This document shows, in pieces, positions 28,973 to 36,888 of a DNA stretch of 52,905 bases. Both the position numbers and the translations under genes were made by a program. The first letter of the stretch is position 1; every line of letters starts with the position of its first letter. Source of the stretch: a marine gamma proteobacterium HTCC2148 (GTDB lineage Bacteria; Pseudomonadota; Gammaproteobacteria; Pseudomonadales; Halieaceae); NCBI GenBank assembly GCA_000156295.1, contig DS999222.1, forward strand, positions 462,349-515,253, given 5' to 3'. The notes beneath the pieces were generated by a model. The model was not told the DNA's origin and did not search any database. It saw only the letters and a list, made by a program, of their open reading frames with translations.

Positions 28973-29101
28973 CCGTGAACGTCTCAAACTGGGTCTGTTT
29001 TGAGTAGATTAATGCTATTGAGGATAATCGGTCGACAAAATACTCGACTTTTAGCCAGAAAACCTGAGAATTTGGCGTCTACAGGTAGTCGAATCAAGTG
29101 C

Positions 29102-29515
29102 ATGGTCGAATTAATCTCAAGTTACCTTCCAGAATTAATACTCTGGGGCTCAGGACTATCGCTGGTAACGCTGGCGGCTGCGGTCTTCGCGGTGCCATGG
29201 GTAGTGGCCCATTTGCCGGTAGATTACTTCAGCGGCCCACGCCGACATGCCTTGCGAGAGCAACTGGGTCTTGGAGCCTGGATGCTGGTGCTATTAAAGA
29301 ACGTAGCTGGTGGTCTGTTGGTTATGATTGGTTTCATACTTTTGTTCATGCCCGGGCAGGGTGTGCTGATGATGCTGGTTGGGCTGTTGATCATGAACTT
29401 CCCCGGAAAATACCGCCTAGAGCAATTGCTGGTGGCCAGACGGGGAGTATTTCGTGCCTTGAACTGGCTGCGCGTAAAGCACTCACTCCCACCGTTTGAA
29501 AACCCCAGACAGTAA
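29102..29515 (+). CDS. PGPGW-like membrane protein
   Basis: The ATG at 29102 gives 137 residues. Two or three hydrophobic segments surround ILLFMPGQGVLMMLVGLLIM, which resembles the PGPGW transmembrane family; the signature is PGQG here. The preceding open frame back to 29000 lacks membrane-protein character and is not used. A basic C-terminus follows. Function unknown. Confidence 0.65.
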   Translation: MVELISSYLPELILWGSGLSLVTLAAAVFAVPWVVAHLPVDYFSGPRRHALREQLGLGAWMLVLLKNVAGGLLVMIGFILLFMPGQGVLMMLVGLLIMNFPGKYRLEQLLVARRGVFRALNWLRVKHSLPPFENPRQ

Positions 29516-29593
29516 ATTTAGGGCAGTATTGAGATACCAAAGATCTTGCTCTGGTTTTATAATTGACTCCTTCACCGACAGGAGATGAATCCA

Positions 29594-29968
29594 ATGATCG
29601 GCAAAATGATGTCCATGGGCTTTGAACTCGCCACAATGCCCGCCCGATTGACCTGGCGAAGTGCTCGTGCAATGTCTATGAGTGCCGCTGAGTTCCAGCA
29701 GTTTTCTGATGAATTACGAGATGCCTCAGAAGAAGTGGCGCGCGAAATTCAGTTCGTTATCTCGGGCGTCGACGCCGAGATGTCTGCGAGGGCCGGTCAT
29801 TTGAGCGGAGAACAGAAAGCCCAGGCAGCCTCGCTGGCACTGCAAGCCGCCGAACAGCATCTGAGTATGGCGGCGGTGAACCTGTTGCGTGCGCTGTGGC
29901 TTTCTTCTGCCGCCGGGCGTGAATTAGCACACGACAAGAACGACGTTATTATTGAGCACGAGTCCTGA
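29594..29968 (+). CDS. Hypothetical alpha-helical protein
   Basis: 124 residues from 29594, chosen because the CAGGAG ending just before 29585 leaves proper spacing only for this ATG. The sequence is alanine- and methionine-rich, mostly helical, and without a membrane segment. It has an amphipathic look (ARLTWRSARAMSMSAAEFQQ) loosely like phasins. No family recognised. Confidence 0.6.
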   Translation: MIGKMMSMGFELATMPARLTWRSARAMSMSAAEFQQFSDELRDASEEVAREIQFVISGVDAEMSARAGHLSGEQKAQAASLALQAAEQHLSMAAVNLLRALWLSSAAGRELAHDKNDVIIEHES

Positions 29969-30018
29969 ATTTCACACTATTTCAACTAAGCTGATAGTCG
30001 AGAGGATAATTATCCAAG

Positions 30019-30438
30019 ATGAGTAACACCCCCATGAATCTGATCAAGTGCATGCTGGCATCGATGGCGCTGCTGTCCCTGTATTCCCTGGCCCAGGAGG
30101 GCACATCACTGGAGTCTGACTGGATAGAGCTCGTGAAAGGGCACAAGGGCGAGACAATGGGTGTGGAAGTGACCGACATCCAACCTGGCGACACCGAGGG
30201 CAGCACCAAGCTTTATATTGCAGTGCCTAAAGTATCGATGGGACACCCCGACACCATTGAAGAGGTTCTCGTCGTTGGGCAGGCGCCGGAGGAGTTGGAA
30301 CCACTGGATATCGAGTATGAATGGGTTTATGACTACGATGACGATAACTACGGTCTCGTTGTCCACCTGGGAGAGAGCAACTGGCCCATTCGCCTGTACA
30401 TGAATTCCTCTCCCGGCTATATTCGCCAGGATAAGTAG
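30019..30438 (+). CDS. Small exported acidic protein, unknown function
   Basis: 139 residues. An N-terminal signal (LIKCMLASMALLSLYSLAQ) precedes an acidic domain with EEVLVVGQAPEELEPLDIEYEW and YDYDDDNYGLVVHLG, followed by a C-terminal RLYMNSSPGYIRQDK. The composition suggests a periplasmic beta-rich domain. No family recognised. Its stop lies one base before the TTG start of the CoA-transferase gene, implying coupling. Confidence 0.6.
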   Translation: MSNTPMNLIKCMLASMALLSLYSLAQEGTSLESDWIELVKGHKGETMGVEVTDIQPGDTEGSTKLYIAVPKVSMGHPDTIEEVLVVGQAPEELEPLDIEYEWVYDYDDDNYGLVVHLGESNWPIRLYMNSSPGYIRQDK

Positions 30439-30439
30439 C

Positions 30440-31723
30440 TTGGCTTGCTTTACTGAGACGGCTCTCGATGCCGTTTCCATTATTGGCTCCGGCGAGAATA
30501 TCTGGTGTCATTCCATGGCTGCCACACCCACTGTTCTGTTAGAGGCCCTGGCGCAACATGCTCAGTCACTTTGTGGGGTGACCATGATGCAGCTGCACCT
30601 TGAGCACGCTGAGTCTATTGCTGACCCAGCCCTTGAGGGCCATTTACGCAATCGCTGCTTTTTTGCCGGTAAAACAACTCGTAACCTGATCAACGAAGGC
30701 AGGGCCGATTATGTGCCTATGTTTTTGTCTGAAATCCCCAAACTTCTTCGTCATGGCGAGCAGCAGGTAGATACCGCGCTGGTGCAGGTATCAACCCCGG
30801 ACCAGCATGGAAATTGCTCGCTGGGTATATCGGTCGAAGCGACTGCAGCCGCCTGTGATGTGGCCAAACGGATCATTGCTCACGTTAATCCGAATATGCC
30901 GCGCACCCACGGTGATAGTTTCATCAACATACGCGATATCGATTACGCTTTTGTGGCCAAGACGCCACTGATCACAATAGAAAGAAAGGATATTTCGGAT
31001 ACCGAGCGGCGTATCGGAGAGATCATCGCTAGTCGGATTAAAGATGGCGATTGTCTGCAAATGGGTATCGGCGCAATTCCCAATGCGGCGCTTTCATTCA
31101 TGAAAGACCGTCGCGATCTTGGTGTGCATACCGAGATGTTCTCTGATGGCGTGCTGGACCTGATTGAAGCTGGCGTAATTACGAACTCCAACAAAAAGGT
31201 TGCTCGCGGACGAACCGTTACTGGCTTTACCATGGGGAGCGATCGTCTGTATCGTTTTGTAGATGACAACCCGGAAGTGACCTTTCTCGATATCGAATTC
31301 GTAAACAATCCGGTGGTGATCGCCAAGAATCCTCAAGTGACCGCGATCAATAGCGCTATTCAAATCGATCTGACCGGGCAGGTTTGCGCTGACTCCATGG
31401 GGCACAAAATTTACTCGGGGGTAGGGGGGCAGGTAGATTTCGTGCTTGGTGCTAATTTCTCTGAACATGGAAAATCGATTATCGCTTTGCCGAGCACCGC
31501 CAAAAAAGGTGCATTTAGCCGCCTTGTACCGGCTCTGGAACGAGGCGCAGGCGTTGTAACAACGCGGGCCCTGGTGGACTATGTCGTGACTGAATATGGC
31601 ATCGCTGAACTGCGGGGGCGCTCGATTGCTGAGCGGGCCCGGGACTTGATTAATATCTCCCACCCAGACTTCCGTGAGGAACTGGCGCGGGAGGCCAGGG
31701 ACACGTTGGGTTTGTCTGTTTAG
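30440..31723 (+). CDS. Acetyl-CoA hydrolase/transferase family (4-hydroxybutyrate CoA-transferase-like)
   Basis: 427 residues, read from a TTG at 30440 because no ATG occurs before the conserved N-terminal region; a weak AGGATAAG precedes it. Family motifs are QVSTPDQHGNCSLGISVE, GIGAIPNAALSFM (CoA loop), HTEMFSDGVLDL, GVGGQVDF and EYGIAELRGRSIAERARDLI near the end. Such enzymes move CoA between acetate, butyrate, 4-hydroxybutyrate or succinate. The substrate is not determined by these motifs. Last gene before the tRNA. Confidence 0.88.
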   Translation: MACFTETALDAVSIIGSGENIWCHSMAATPTVLLEALAQHAQSLCGVTMMQLHLEHAESIADPALEGHLRNRCFFAGKTTRNLINEGRADYVPMFLSEIPKLLRHGEQQVDTALVQVSTPDQHGNCSLGISVEATAAACDVAKRIIAHVNPNMPRTHGDSFINIRDIDYAFVAKTPLITIERKDISDTERRIGEIIASRIKDGDCLQMGIGAIPNAALSFMKDRRDLGVHTEMFSDGVLDLIEAGVITNSNKKVARGRTVTGFTMGSDRLYRFVDDNPEVTFLDIEFVNNPVVIAKNPQVTAINSAIQIDLTGQVCADSMGHKIYSGVGGQVDFVLGANFSEHGKSIIALPSTAKKGAFSRLVPALERGAGVVTTRALVDYVVTEYGIAELRGRSIAERARDLINISHPDFREELAREARDTLGLSV

Positions 31724-31749
31724 CAACCAATATTAGCCTGCAAGGGCGC

Positions 31750-31778
31750 TTGACGAATAACAGCTTCATCCTTATAGT
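31750..31778 (+). promoter_or_regulatory. Promoter of the tRNA-Arg gene
   Basis: TTGACG at 31750-31755 and TATAGT at 31773-31778 are separated by exactly 17 bp, and the tRNA begins 14 bp after the -10 box. This is a near-consensus sigma-70 promoter. Confidence 0.75.
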
Positions 31779-31791
31779 ACGCCTCCTCAAC

Positions 31792-31868
31792 GCGCCTGTA
31801 GCTCAGCTGGATAGAGTACCTGGCTACGAACCAGGCGGTCGCACGTTCGAATCGTGCCAGGCGCGCCA
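31792..31868 (+). tRNA. tRNA-Arg (anticodon ACG)
   Basis: A 77-nt cloverleaf. Acceptor strand GCGCCTG pairs with CAGGCGC before discriminator G and an encoded CCA (31866-31868). The anticodon stem CCTGG/CCAGG closes a loop CTACGAA with anticodon ACG at 31826-31828 (A34 read as inosine). The T-arm TTCGAAT is present. Its 3' 48 nt recur at 34170, marking it as the attachment site of a genomic island. Confidence 0.96.
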
Positions 31869-31950
31869 TATTTTTCAAAGACTTACACATTCGCGTGAGT
31901 CGTCTCCTCAAAATAACGTCGAGTTTTCGTAGAGTTTGGTCCTACGATCT
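31821..31950 (+). repeat. 130-bp direct repeat, left copy (tRNA-Arg 3' end plus downstream sequence)
   Basis: These 130 bp match 34170-34299 with five mismatches (96%). They include the 3' 48 nt of tRNA-Arg and about 80 bp beyond. On the minus strand the part beyond the tRNA reads as the end of an integrase coding sequence, so the repeat spans an att site and the adjoining integrase 3' end. Confidence 0.92.
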
Positions 31951-32067
31951 AAAGCGGCTTTCGCATTTCTAGATTAAGCGTAACAGTGATTGGTTGCTGC
32001 TGATACGCATTCATCGAGTCTTAGCATGGGGGCCTCCGTCTGCGCGAGAGCGTGCCTCGCGGGACTC

Positions 32068-32913
32068 TCAGGTGGCCTCGGGAAGAAACGAAGGCACGTC
32101 GAGGAGCCCGAGCTCCTCCGCCATCGCCGGCCCGCGCATACAGGGCTGGCCCTGCCATTCTTCGCTGGGATCGTTGTCTGCGAGCCAGGCGATCACGGCG
32201 GCGATACTCGACGCCGGCGTTGGAGAGAACCTGCCGAGGACCCCTTCGTCTATTCCGCTCGCCTTCATCAACTCTGTCACAACAAGGCCGGGCTCGGTGT
32301 TGAGAATGCGAAGACCAGACTCAGGATACTCCGAGCGCAGTGCGCCAGCCAGGCGTTGGAGAGCAGCTTTCGAGGAGGGATAGGCGAAACCCCAGCCACC
32401 CTGGTCGGCCGGTGCCGGTGGATCGATGAAAGCGGTCCCAGAGAGCATGTTGATAATCGTTGAGCCGCTCTGTTTGAGCATTGTCGGCAGGAATCGCTGG
32501 ACGAGCGCGAGTGGCGTCAGGACATTGCCCTGGTAGATCGCCCGCAGTTGGCCCGGCGTGAGTTCGAGTACGCGCTCCTGATTGCCGGCGCCCTGATAAA
32601 TGGCGTTGTTGAACAGCAGATCGATCCGTCCGAACTCCTCGAGTGCCGACTGCGCGGCCTGGTCGACTGCGGCGGGATCCAGGATGTCCGCCTGCAGACA
32701 AAGCGCCTTGCCACCCTCGGCCTCGATCGCCGCCGCCGTTGCGCGAAGGCTGCCCGGGAGCGGCGCAACCTTACCGACGTGGTCGTAGGCCTCACCCGCG
32801 TCGAGGGTTCGTGCGGTAATCGCGACATCGAACCCAGCTCTAGCAAGCGCAACGGCAGACTCGGCGCCTATGCCTCGGCTCGCGCCACTTACAAATGCAA
32901 CTCTGCGGCTCAT
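32068..32913 (-). CDS. SDR family oxidoreductase, island cargo
   Basis: 281 residues. The cofactor motif is SGASRGIG (9-16), a variant NNA is in LLFNNAIYQG, the serine region is MLSGTAF, and YPSSK is the active-site pair. The C-terminal part has a LADNDPSEEWQGQ segment seen in SDRs of steroid or terpenoid catabolism and in mycobacteria. A ribosome binding site AAAGGAGACACC precedes the ATG. Second gene of the two-gene island operon. GC-rich third positions set it apart from the neighbours, consistent with transfer. Confidence 0.88.
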   Translation of the reverse strand: MSRRVAFVSGASRGIGAESAVALARAGFDVAITARTLDAGEAYDHVGKVAPLPGSLRATAAAIEAEGGKALCLQADILDPAAVDQAAQSALEEFGRIDLLFNNAIYQGAGNQERVLELTPGQLRAIYQGNVLTPLALVQRFLPTMLKQSGSTIINMLSGTAFIDPPAPADQGGWGFAYPSSKAALQRLAGALRSEYPESGLRILNTEPGLVVTELMKASGIDEGVLGRFSPTPASSIAAVIAWLADNDPSEEWQGQPCMRGPAMAEELGLLDVPSFLPEAT

Positions 32914-32925
32914 GGTGTCTCCTTT

Positions 32926-32960
32926 ATGATTCGGATCTATGATTCGGATCTATGATTCGG
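32926..32960 (-). repeat. 13-bp tandem repeat between the two island genes
   Basis: Two full copies and one nine-base partial copy of ATGATTCGGATCT (plus-strand reading) span the last codons of the dehydrogenase gene and the intercistronic gap. Probably replication slippage; it moves the SDR ribosome binding site away from the upstream stop. Confidence 0.8.
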
Positions 32961-33999
32961 TTTTAGGAACGTAGTGGCCGGTGATGAGTGGCAAATCGGC
33001 GTAGGTCCGGATGCCTGCGGCGGCCGCGCAGACGGTTGGAATCGCCGATACGATTGGCATGGAAGTCACAGTATTTGACATATCGATATAATCCTCGAGC
33101 CGCTCTGCGACCTGCGGACTGAAGGTAACGCGCGTCTCCACGTTCGGATTGCCTTCCACCTTCATGGTGTAGCCATGGTGGATTGGCCACTCGGGCTCAA
33201 GCCCTGCTCCGGCCACCCAGCACACGTCGAGCTCGATTACCGGCTCCGCCTGGCCCGCGGTGAACGCTTGCCAAGTACACTTTTGGCCCGCGATCGTGCC
33301 CGCTTTCATCTCAAACCCGAAGTACTCGCGATCCTCTGGTGTGATTGCAAATTCGATGTTGAATCGGCGTTCCGAGATCGGCACCCTGAGCATATCCGCC
33401 ATCACGTCGAGGCATTCCTCGTAGAAGCTGAGAACCTCACGGTTCACCTGTTCCCACTTGGGTTCGGGCTTCTGGCCCCATCCGAGGTTGTCGTAGTTGT
33501 AAAGGGCGTGATAGTGCGAGACGTCGACGGACTCAAGGAAGCGCACACACGAAAAGTTCTGGCTGACCGTTGCCATGTTGGCGGCGATGTAGTTTGCAAA
33601 GCCGGGGAAAATCCCGGTGCCAAAGAAGCTGGCGCCTCCGGCCTGTGCGGCCGCTTCGACGCGCGCACGCTCGGCGTCGCCTAACGCACGAAAGTTCGTC
33701 ATGTTACTGGCTACAACGTTGAGCCCGCCTTCGAGCAGGCGACAGACCACGTCGGCGCCCTCAAATTGGTGCGGCGTAAAGCAGACGCAATCGGCACCAA
33801 GCGCGATCAGGGCGTCGATGTCATTCGTGGCTTTGATCCCAAGAGGAGCGATTCCGCATAGTTCGCCGACGTCCTGCCCGTCTTTCTCGGGGCTCCACGC
33901 ATAGGCGCCGACTAACTCGAGTTCGGGGTGGGAGAGAATTCCCTTCACTGCCTCGCGACCAACGAAGCCGGTGGTCCATTGAATAACCTTGTATGTCAT
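32950..33999 (-). CDS. Dihydrodipicolinate reductase-like NAD(P)H dehydrogenase, island cargo
   Basis: 349 residues from the ATG at 33999 (GGAG upstream). The Rossmann N-terminus YKVIQWTTGFVGREAVKGIL is the mark of the DapB-N-like/NAD(P)H-dependent amine dehydrogenase family common in actinobacteria and in steroid- or terpene-degrading proteobacteria. Also visible are ASNMTNFRALGDAE, FFGTGIFPGFANY and the C-terminal PIVSAIPTVCAAAAGIRTYADLP. Reaction not established for this group. First gene of the two-gene island operon; GC-rich like its partner. Confidence 0.8.
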   Translation of the reverse strand: MTYKVIQWTTGFVGREAVKGILSHPELELVGAYAWSPEKDGQDVGELCGIAPLGIKATNDIDALIALGADCVCFTPHQFEGADVVCRLLEGGLNVVASNMTNFRALGDAERARVEAAAQAGGASFFGTGIFPGFANYIAANMATVSQNFSCVRFLESVDVSHYHALYNYDNLGWGQKPEPKWEQVNREVLSFYEECLDVMADMLRVPISERRFNIEFAITPEDREYFGFEMKAGTIAGQKCTWQAFTAGQAEPVIELDVCWVAGAGLEPEWPIHHGYTMKVEGNPNVETRVTFSPQVAERLEDYIDMSNTVTSMPIVSAIPTVCAAAAGIRTYADLPLITGHYVPKTES

Positions 34000-34169
34000 C
34001 TTGTCTGATCTCCGATTCATGTACTGCTGTTCCACTGATCTACTGTTCTATAAAGGCCATCGTACCTTGGCCTCTACGAATTCGACTATGCCGCCATCGG
34101 ATACGGGGTGTTTTGAGGGCGGTCCGTATCTAAGTGATTGATTTATAGGGGTCTATATTCTAACTGTTT

Positions 34170-34299
34170 TGGCTACGAACCAGGCGGTCGCACGTTCGAA
34201 TCGTGCCAGGCGCGCCATATTTTTCAAGGACTTACACATTCGCGTGAGTCGTCTCCTCAAATTAACGTAGAGTTTTCGTAGAGTTTGGCTCTACGATCT
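34170..34299 (+). repeat. 130-bp direct repeat, right copy (tRNA-Arg 3' fragment)
   Basis: Copy of 31821-31950 with five mismatches. The first 48 bp (34170-34217) equal the 3' part of tRNA-Arg from the anticodon arm on, including CCA. No 5' tRNA half precedes it, so this is an att site and not a second tRNA. Confidence 0.92.
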
Positions 34300-34387
34300 T
34301 CAGCACCCGTGCAATTTTCGCTGCGGTATGGCTTAAATGATCCGTTGCCAAATGCGCATAGCGCAGCACCATCTCATACGACTTCCA
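34262..34387 (-). pseudogene. C-terminal relic of a tyrosine integrase
   Basis: The minus-strand translation reads WKSYEMVLRYAHLATDHL and continues about 23 residues to a TAA at 34262-34264. The RYAHL box is the conserved end of phage-type tyrosine recombinases, with the catalytic tyrosine region. Only about 41 codons survive. The stop lies inside the 130-bp repeat, so the integrase gene ended next to the tRNA att site, the standard arrangement for tRNA-integrated islands. Confidence 0.75.
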
Positions 34388-34388
34388 G

Positions 34389-34599
34389 TCATTCCAACTT
34401 GGTGACGATAACATGGTCGCCTTTGCTGGCCTTGGTTAGAAGGAGCTGGAGACCCTTCCGGTTATCGTTCTTGCCGCTGGCCCTATCTTTAAATAGGAAG
34501 TCGCTGTGATCTTGTACTCCGGCCTATTTCAGTGCAGCTAATTGCGCGGTGAGGTCGTGCTGGTGTGTCGACACTCTGGCATAGCCTATGCTTCACCAT
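34389..34599 (-). pseudogene. N-terminal relic of a serine recombinase (resolvase/invertase)
   Basis: A minus-strand frame reads GYARVSTHQHDLTAQLAALK, a stop, then AGVQDHSDFLFKDRASGKND followed by GDHVIVTKLE and another stop. This is the resolvase N-terminal domain with the catalytic serine in ARVST and the typical region DRASG. A one-base frameshift separates the likely ATG (34599) from this frame, and the domain is cut just where LDRLGR should follow. It abuts the integrase tail. Confidence 0.75.
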
Positions 34600-34863
34600 A
34601 GTTACTCCTCGAAGTGTAAATTAAATCGGTTACCTGACAGTGAGTGTCAAAAAAGTGTGGTTAGAGATTTAATGTACATTGCAATGGCGCAATTCTAGAG
34701 TGTCAATTAATTCATAAATAACTAGACATCTATTGGACCGAGTTTTATTAGTTGTCCACACACGCCCGAATGGTGACGACCACAACACTTCTCATAGTCT
34801 GCTCTTCTTGACCTGGGGCTACAGTGTTACCGATTGGGTAGTGTCTACGGGTAATTTCTATTG

Positions 34864-36750
34864 TTAGGTCTGCTCCTCCACCGACCTCCAGGCCGCATCA
34901 AATGCCGCATCCATCAGCGCGATGGCTTCCGAATCTGTGTTGGCGATAGAGATACGCCCGAACTGGGCTCTGCCGATTTCGTGGGGCGCCTGACCATCTT
35001 CCCACTCGGGGTCGTCCAGAGCGAGGTAGGGATAGGAGTAGCCGTGGGGAATGCGGTTGACGGTGATGGCGCAAATATCCCGCTCGTGTTTGAAACCGTG
35101 CTGGCCGAGCATGGATTGTAACTGCTCACGAATCTGCTGCTCGTAAGTGGCGAAAGGTGTGCTGTACACGCGGTGGCGTCCCATCCGCAGCTGGTCGCGA
35201 CCTAAACCCTGCTCTTGGGTCTTAGTCATGGGGGAGTTCATCATGAAGACCACCATGGGGTCGTCTGGCCCCCGTGGGGGCTCGTAGCCACCAACGCTCA
35301 TGCCGGGTGCACTGCTCACCCATTGAAACGGGTCATGGGGGCACTGGAATATCTGTGCGCCCAGCTTGTCGTAGGCTAGGCCATTATCCAGTTGCACGTT
35401 GGCATAGACGAAAGGGGTTTTTACACCGTATTGGAGGCCTTCTTTCTGGGCCTCTGGCAATTCCGGGCAGAGGTGTGGGATCAGTGCATTGTAGCATGCC
35501 ATGATACAGTGGTTGGCGGTGATACGCAGTGCCTGGCCCTTTTGCACGTAATCGACCTCCACATGCTTTCCATCAATCTCGCGTGCACCCACCACGGTGC
35601 TGTTTAAGCGAATACGGGTGGGCTGGTTGGCGCGATCCAGAGCATCGTAGTTAAATCGCGCAACAGCAACGTCCTCTGGGCCCTGCATGTCTGTCGCAAC
35701 TGCAGGCACAAGATTCTTCACGATAAGGCGGGCCACGGAGGCATTGCCATCGGGAAACATTTTGACGTTCAGCAGGCTGTCGATGAATGCACCGGCGATG
35801 GATGCAGAGGTACGGGCCAGCCAGCCTAGCGATTTTATGCCGGGGCCACCCTGGGTGATGGCCTCCAGTACGCTGAGGTTCCAGCCGGACATGCCTGTAT
35901 TGTGCACCAGTATTGAGTTCATCACCGGCAGCGATGTTTCGTCGAGCTTAACGCGATCAAGCAGGAAGCGGTTGTAACTAACGGTGTTGATGTATGTCCA
36001 CGTTTTGCTGAGTGACATGTCATCTAAAAAGTCGCGCTTGCCGCCAAAGAAGTCGATGAACTTATCCTGTTCGCTACTGGGCAGGGGCAGGGTGCGCACA
36101 TATTTTTCGTAGCCCTCGCCGCCGAATATCGTGGCTAACCAGTTGCCGGCCAATGTCGTATGACCATCAGGCCCGGGAAGCGAGATCCCATTCGGCTCTG
36201 TCATTTCACCTCCCAGAAATTGGTCAGCTGGTGTATTCGCGCCCATGCTGGTAACGAATCCCTCATCGATACCGATAGCGCGCATTAGGCTAGAAGCCGC
36301 TTTGCTATAGCTCTCCGGATTCATAAGGTTTTGTGCGCCCCCCAGGCTTAACATCATTCTGTCGCCCTGGTGGAACTCGTTGCGCTTGGCGTGGCCGCCG
36401 AAATCGTCGTGATTATCCATTATCACGATTCTGGCATCGGGCCCCATTTTCTTCTGGTAGAAATGGGCAGCGGCCAGGCCGCTCATGCCAGCGCCAACAA
36501 CGACCAGATCGTAGTGTTCATCCAGAGGCTTGTATTGGGACGGCTTTTCACCGCGCCAGGCAAGCGCATGCGCCACTTCGAATGACCCCTCGTGGCTGCC
36601 CCGCATGCCGGTCAGAGTGGGTGGATAATAGGTTGGGGTCGTTGTCCCTGTGCTGGCATGCAGGCTCGCCCCATGGCTCTGCAGCAGCATGCCGCCTGCA
36701 CCAATCGCAACACCATTCAAAAAATCCCGCCGCGTTACCTGTATGGCCAA
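34864..36750 (-). CDS. Tat-exported FAD amine oxidase-like protein (spermidine dehydrogenase-like)
   Basis: 628 residues from a TTG at 36750 placed seven bases after GGAG; an ATG at 36774 in frame has no ribosome binding site. The N-terminus has a twin-arginine signal (TRRDFLNGVAIGAGGMLL), then YPPTLTGMRGSHEGSFEVAH. The FAD-binding VVVGAGMSGLAAAHFY lies at about 84-99 and ends in an IVIMDN acidic strand. This resembles SpdH-type spermidine dehydrogenases of Pseudomonas, although substrate identity is unproven. The gene is driven by copy 1 of the shared 60-bp promoter. Confidence 0.82.
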   Translation of the reverse strand: MAIQVTRRDFLNGVAIGAGGMLLQSHGASLHASTGTTTPTYYPPTLTGMRGSHEGSFEVAHALAWRGEKPSQYKPLDEHYDLVVVGAGMSGLAAAHFYQKKMGPDARIVIMDNHDDFGGHAKRNEFHQGDRMMLSLGGAQNLMNPESYSKAASSLMRAIGIDEGFVTSMGANTPADQFLGGEMTEPNGISLPGPDGHTTLAGNWLATIFGGEGYEKYVRTLPLPSSEQDKFIDFFGGKRDFLDDMSLSKTWTYINTVSYNRFLLDRVKLDETSLPVMNSILVHNTGMSGWNLSVLEAITQGGPGIKSLGWLARTSASIAGAFIDSLLNVKMFPDGNASVARLIVKNLVPAVATDMQGPEDVAVARFNYDALDRANQPTRIRLNSTVVGAREIDGKHVEVDYVQKGQALRITANHCIMACYNALIPHLCPELPEAQKEGLQYGVKTPFVYANVQLDNGLAYDKLGAQIFQCPHDPFQWVSSAPGMSVGGYEPPRGPDDPMVVFMMNSPMTKTQEQGLGRDQLRMGRHRVYSTPFATYEQQIREQLQSMLGQHGFKHERDICAITVNRIPHGYSYPYLALDDPEWEDGQAPHEIGRAQFGRISIANTDSEAIALMDAAFDAAWRSVEEQT

Positions 36751-36780
36751 CTGTGATCTCCAAATGCTTTGCATGCTCTG

Positions 36781-36798
36781 TCATGTCACCCGACATGA
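36781..36798. promoter_or_regulatory. Inverted repeat in the 5' leader of the flavoprotein gene
   Basis: TCATGTC and GACATGA form perfect 7-bp arms around a 4-bp loop. It lies between the predicted -10 box (36818-36823) and the TTG start, so it could be a leader hairpin or an operator. Confidence 0.4.
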
Positions 36799-36817
36799 CA
36801 TGATCTCTCTACCCTAT

Positions 36818-36877
36818 ATTATCGTGGGCGGAAAGTGGCCACCATGATGAAAGAGGCAGAACTTAATCAAAGCGGAC
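36818..36877 (-). promoter_or_regulatory. Shared 60-bp promoter module, copy 1 (flavoprotein gene)
   Basis: Reading towards the flavoprotein gene it begins GTCCGCTTTGATTAAG and ends in GATAAT. 57 of 60 positions match copy 2. Box 1 and box 2 have the same 19-bp period as in the other copies, and the -10 hexamer is 39 bp after TTGATTAA. It is divergent from copy 2. Confidence 0.8.
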
Positions 36878-36888
36878 GCGGGTCTGTA

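Larger units (their letters stand above)
31951..34169. mobile_element. Small genomic island cargo between tRNA-derived repeats
   Basis: 2.2 kb lying between the two 130-bp direct repeats. It holds only two minus-strand genes, an SDR and a DAPDH-like dehydrogenase, both visibly more GC-rich than the flanking DNA. It contains no integrase; recombinase remnants lie just outside the right repeat. The structure suggests stepwise insertion at tRNA-Arg with loss of mobility genes. The ends (31951-32067 and 34000-34169) show no further gene. Confidence 0.7.
34000..34863. other. Gene-poor island junction
   Basis: No intact gene is present in this 0.86-kb stretch. It holds the upstream region of the island operon, the right tRNA-derived repeat (34170-34299) and two minus-strand recombinase relics (34262-34599). 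The AT-richer 260 bp from 34603 to 34863 show nothing I can name. Confidence 0.75.

Noticed and set aside
29000-29101. N-terminal extension of the PGPGW-like protein
   Set aside because: Basic, non-membrane sequence without a ribosome binding site; the ATG at 29102 starts the conserved region.
29585-29593. ATG at 29585 as start of the helical protein
   Set aside because: The ribosome binding site abuts it; the next ATG at 29594 has correct spacing.
34170-34217. Second tRNA-Arg gene
   Set aside because: Only the 3' 48 nt are present; no acceptor 5' strand or D-arm precedes it.
34285-34509. Plus-strand 74-codon frame near the island edge
   Set aside because: It is the antisense shadow of the recombinase relics.
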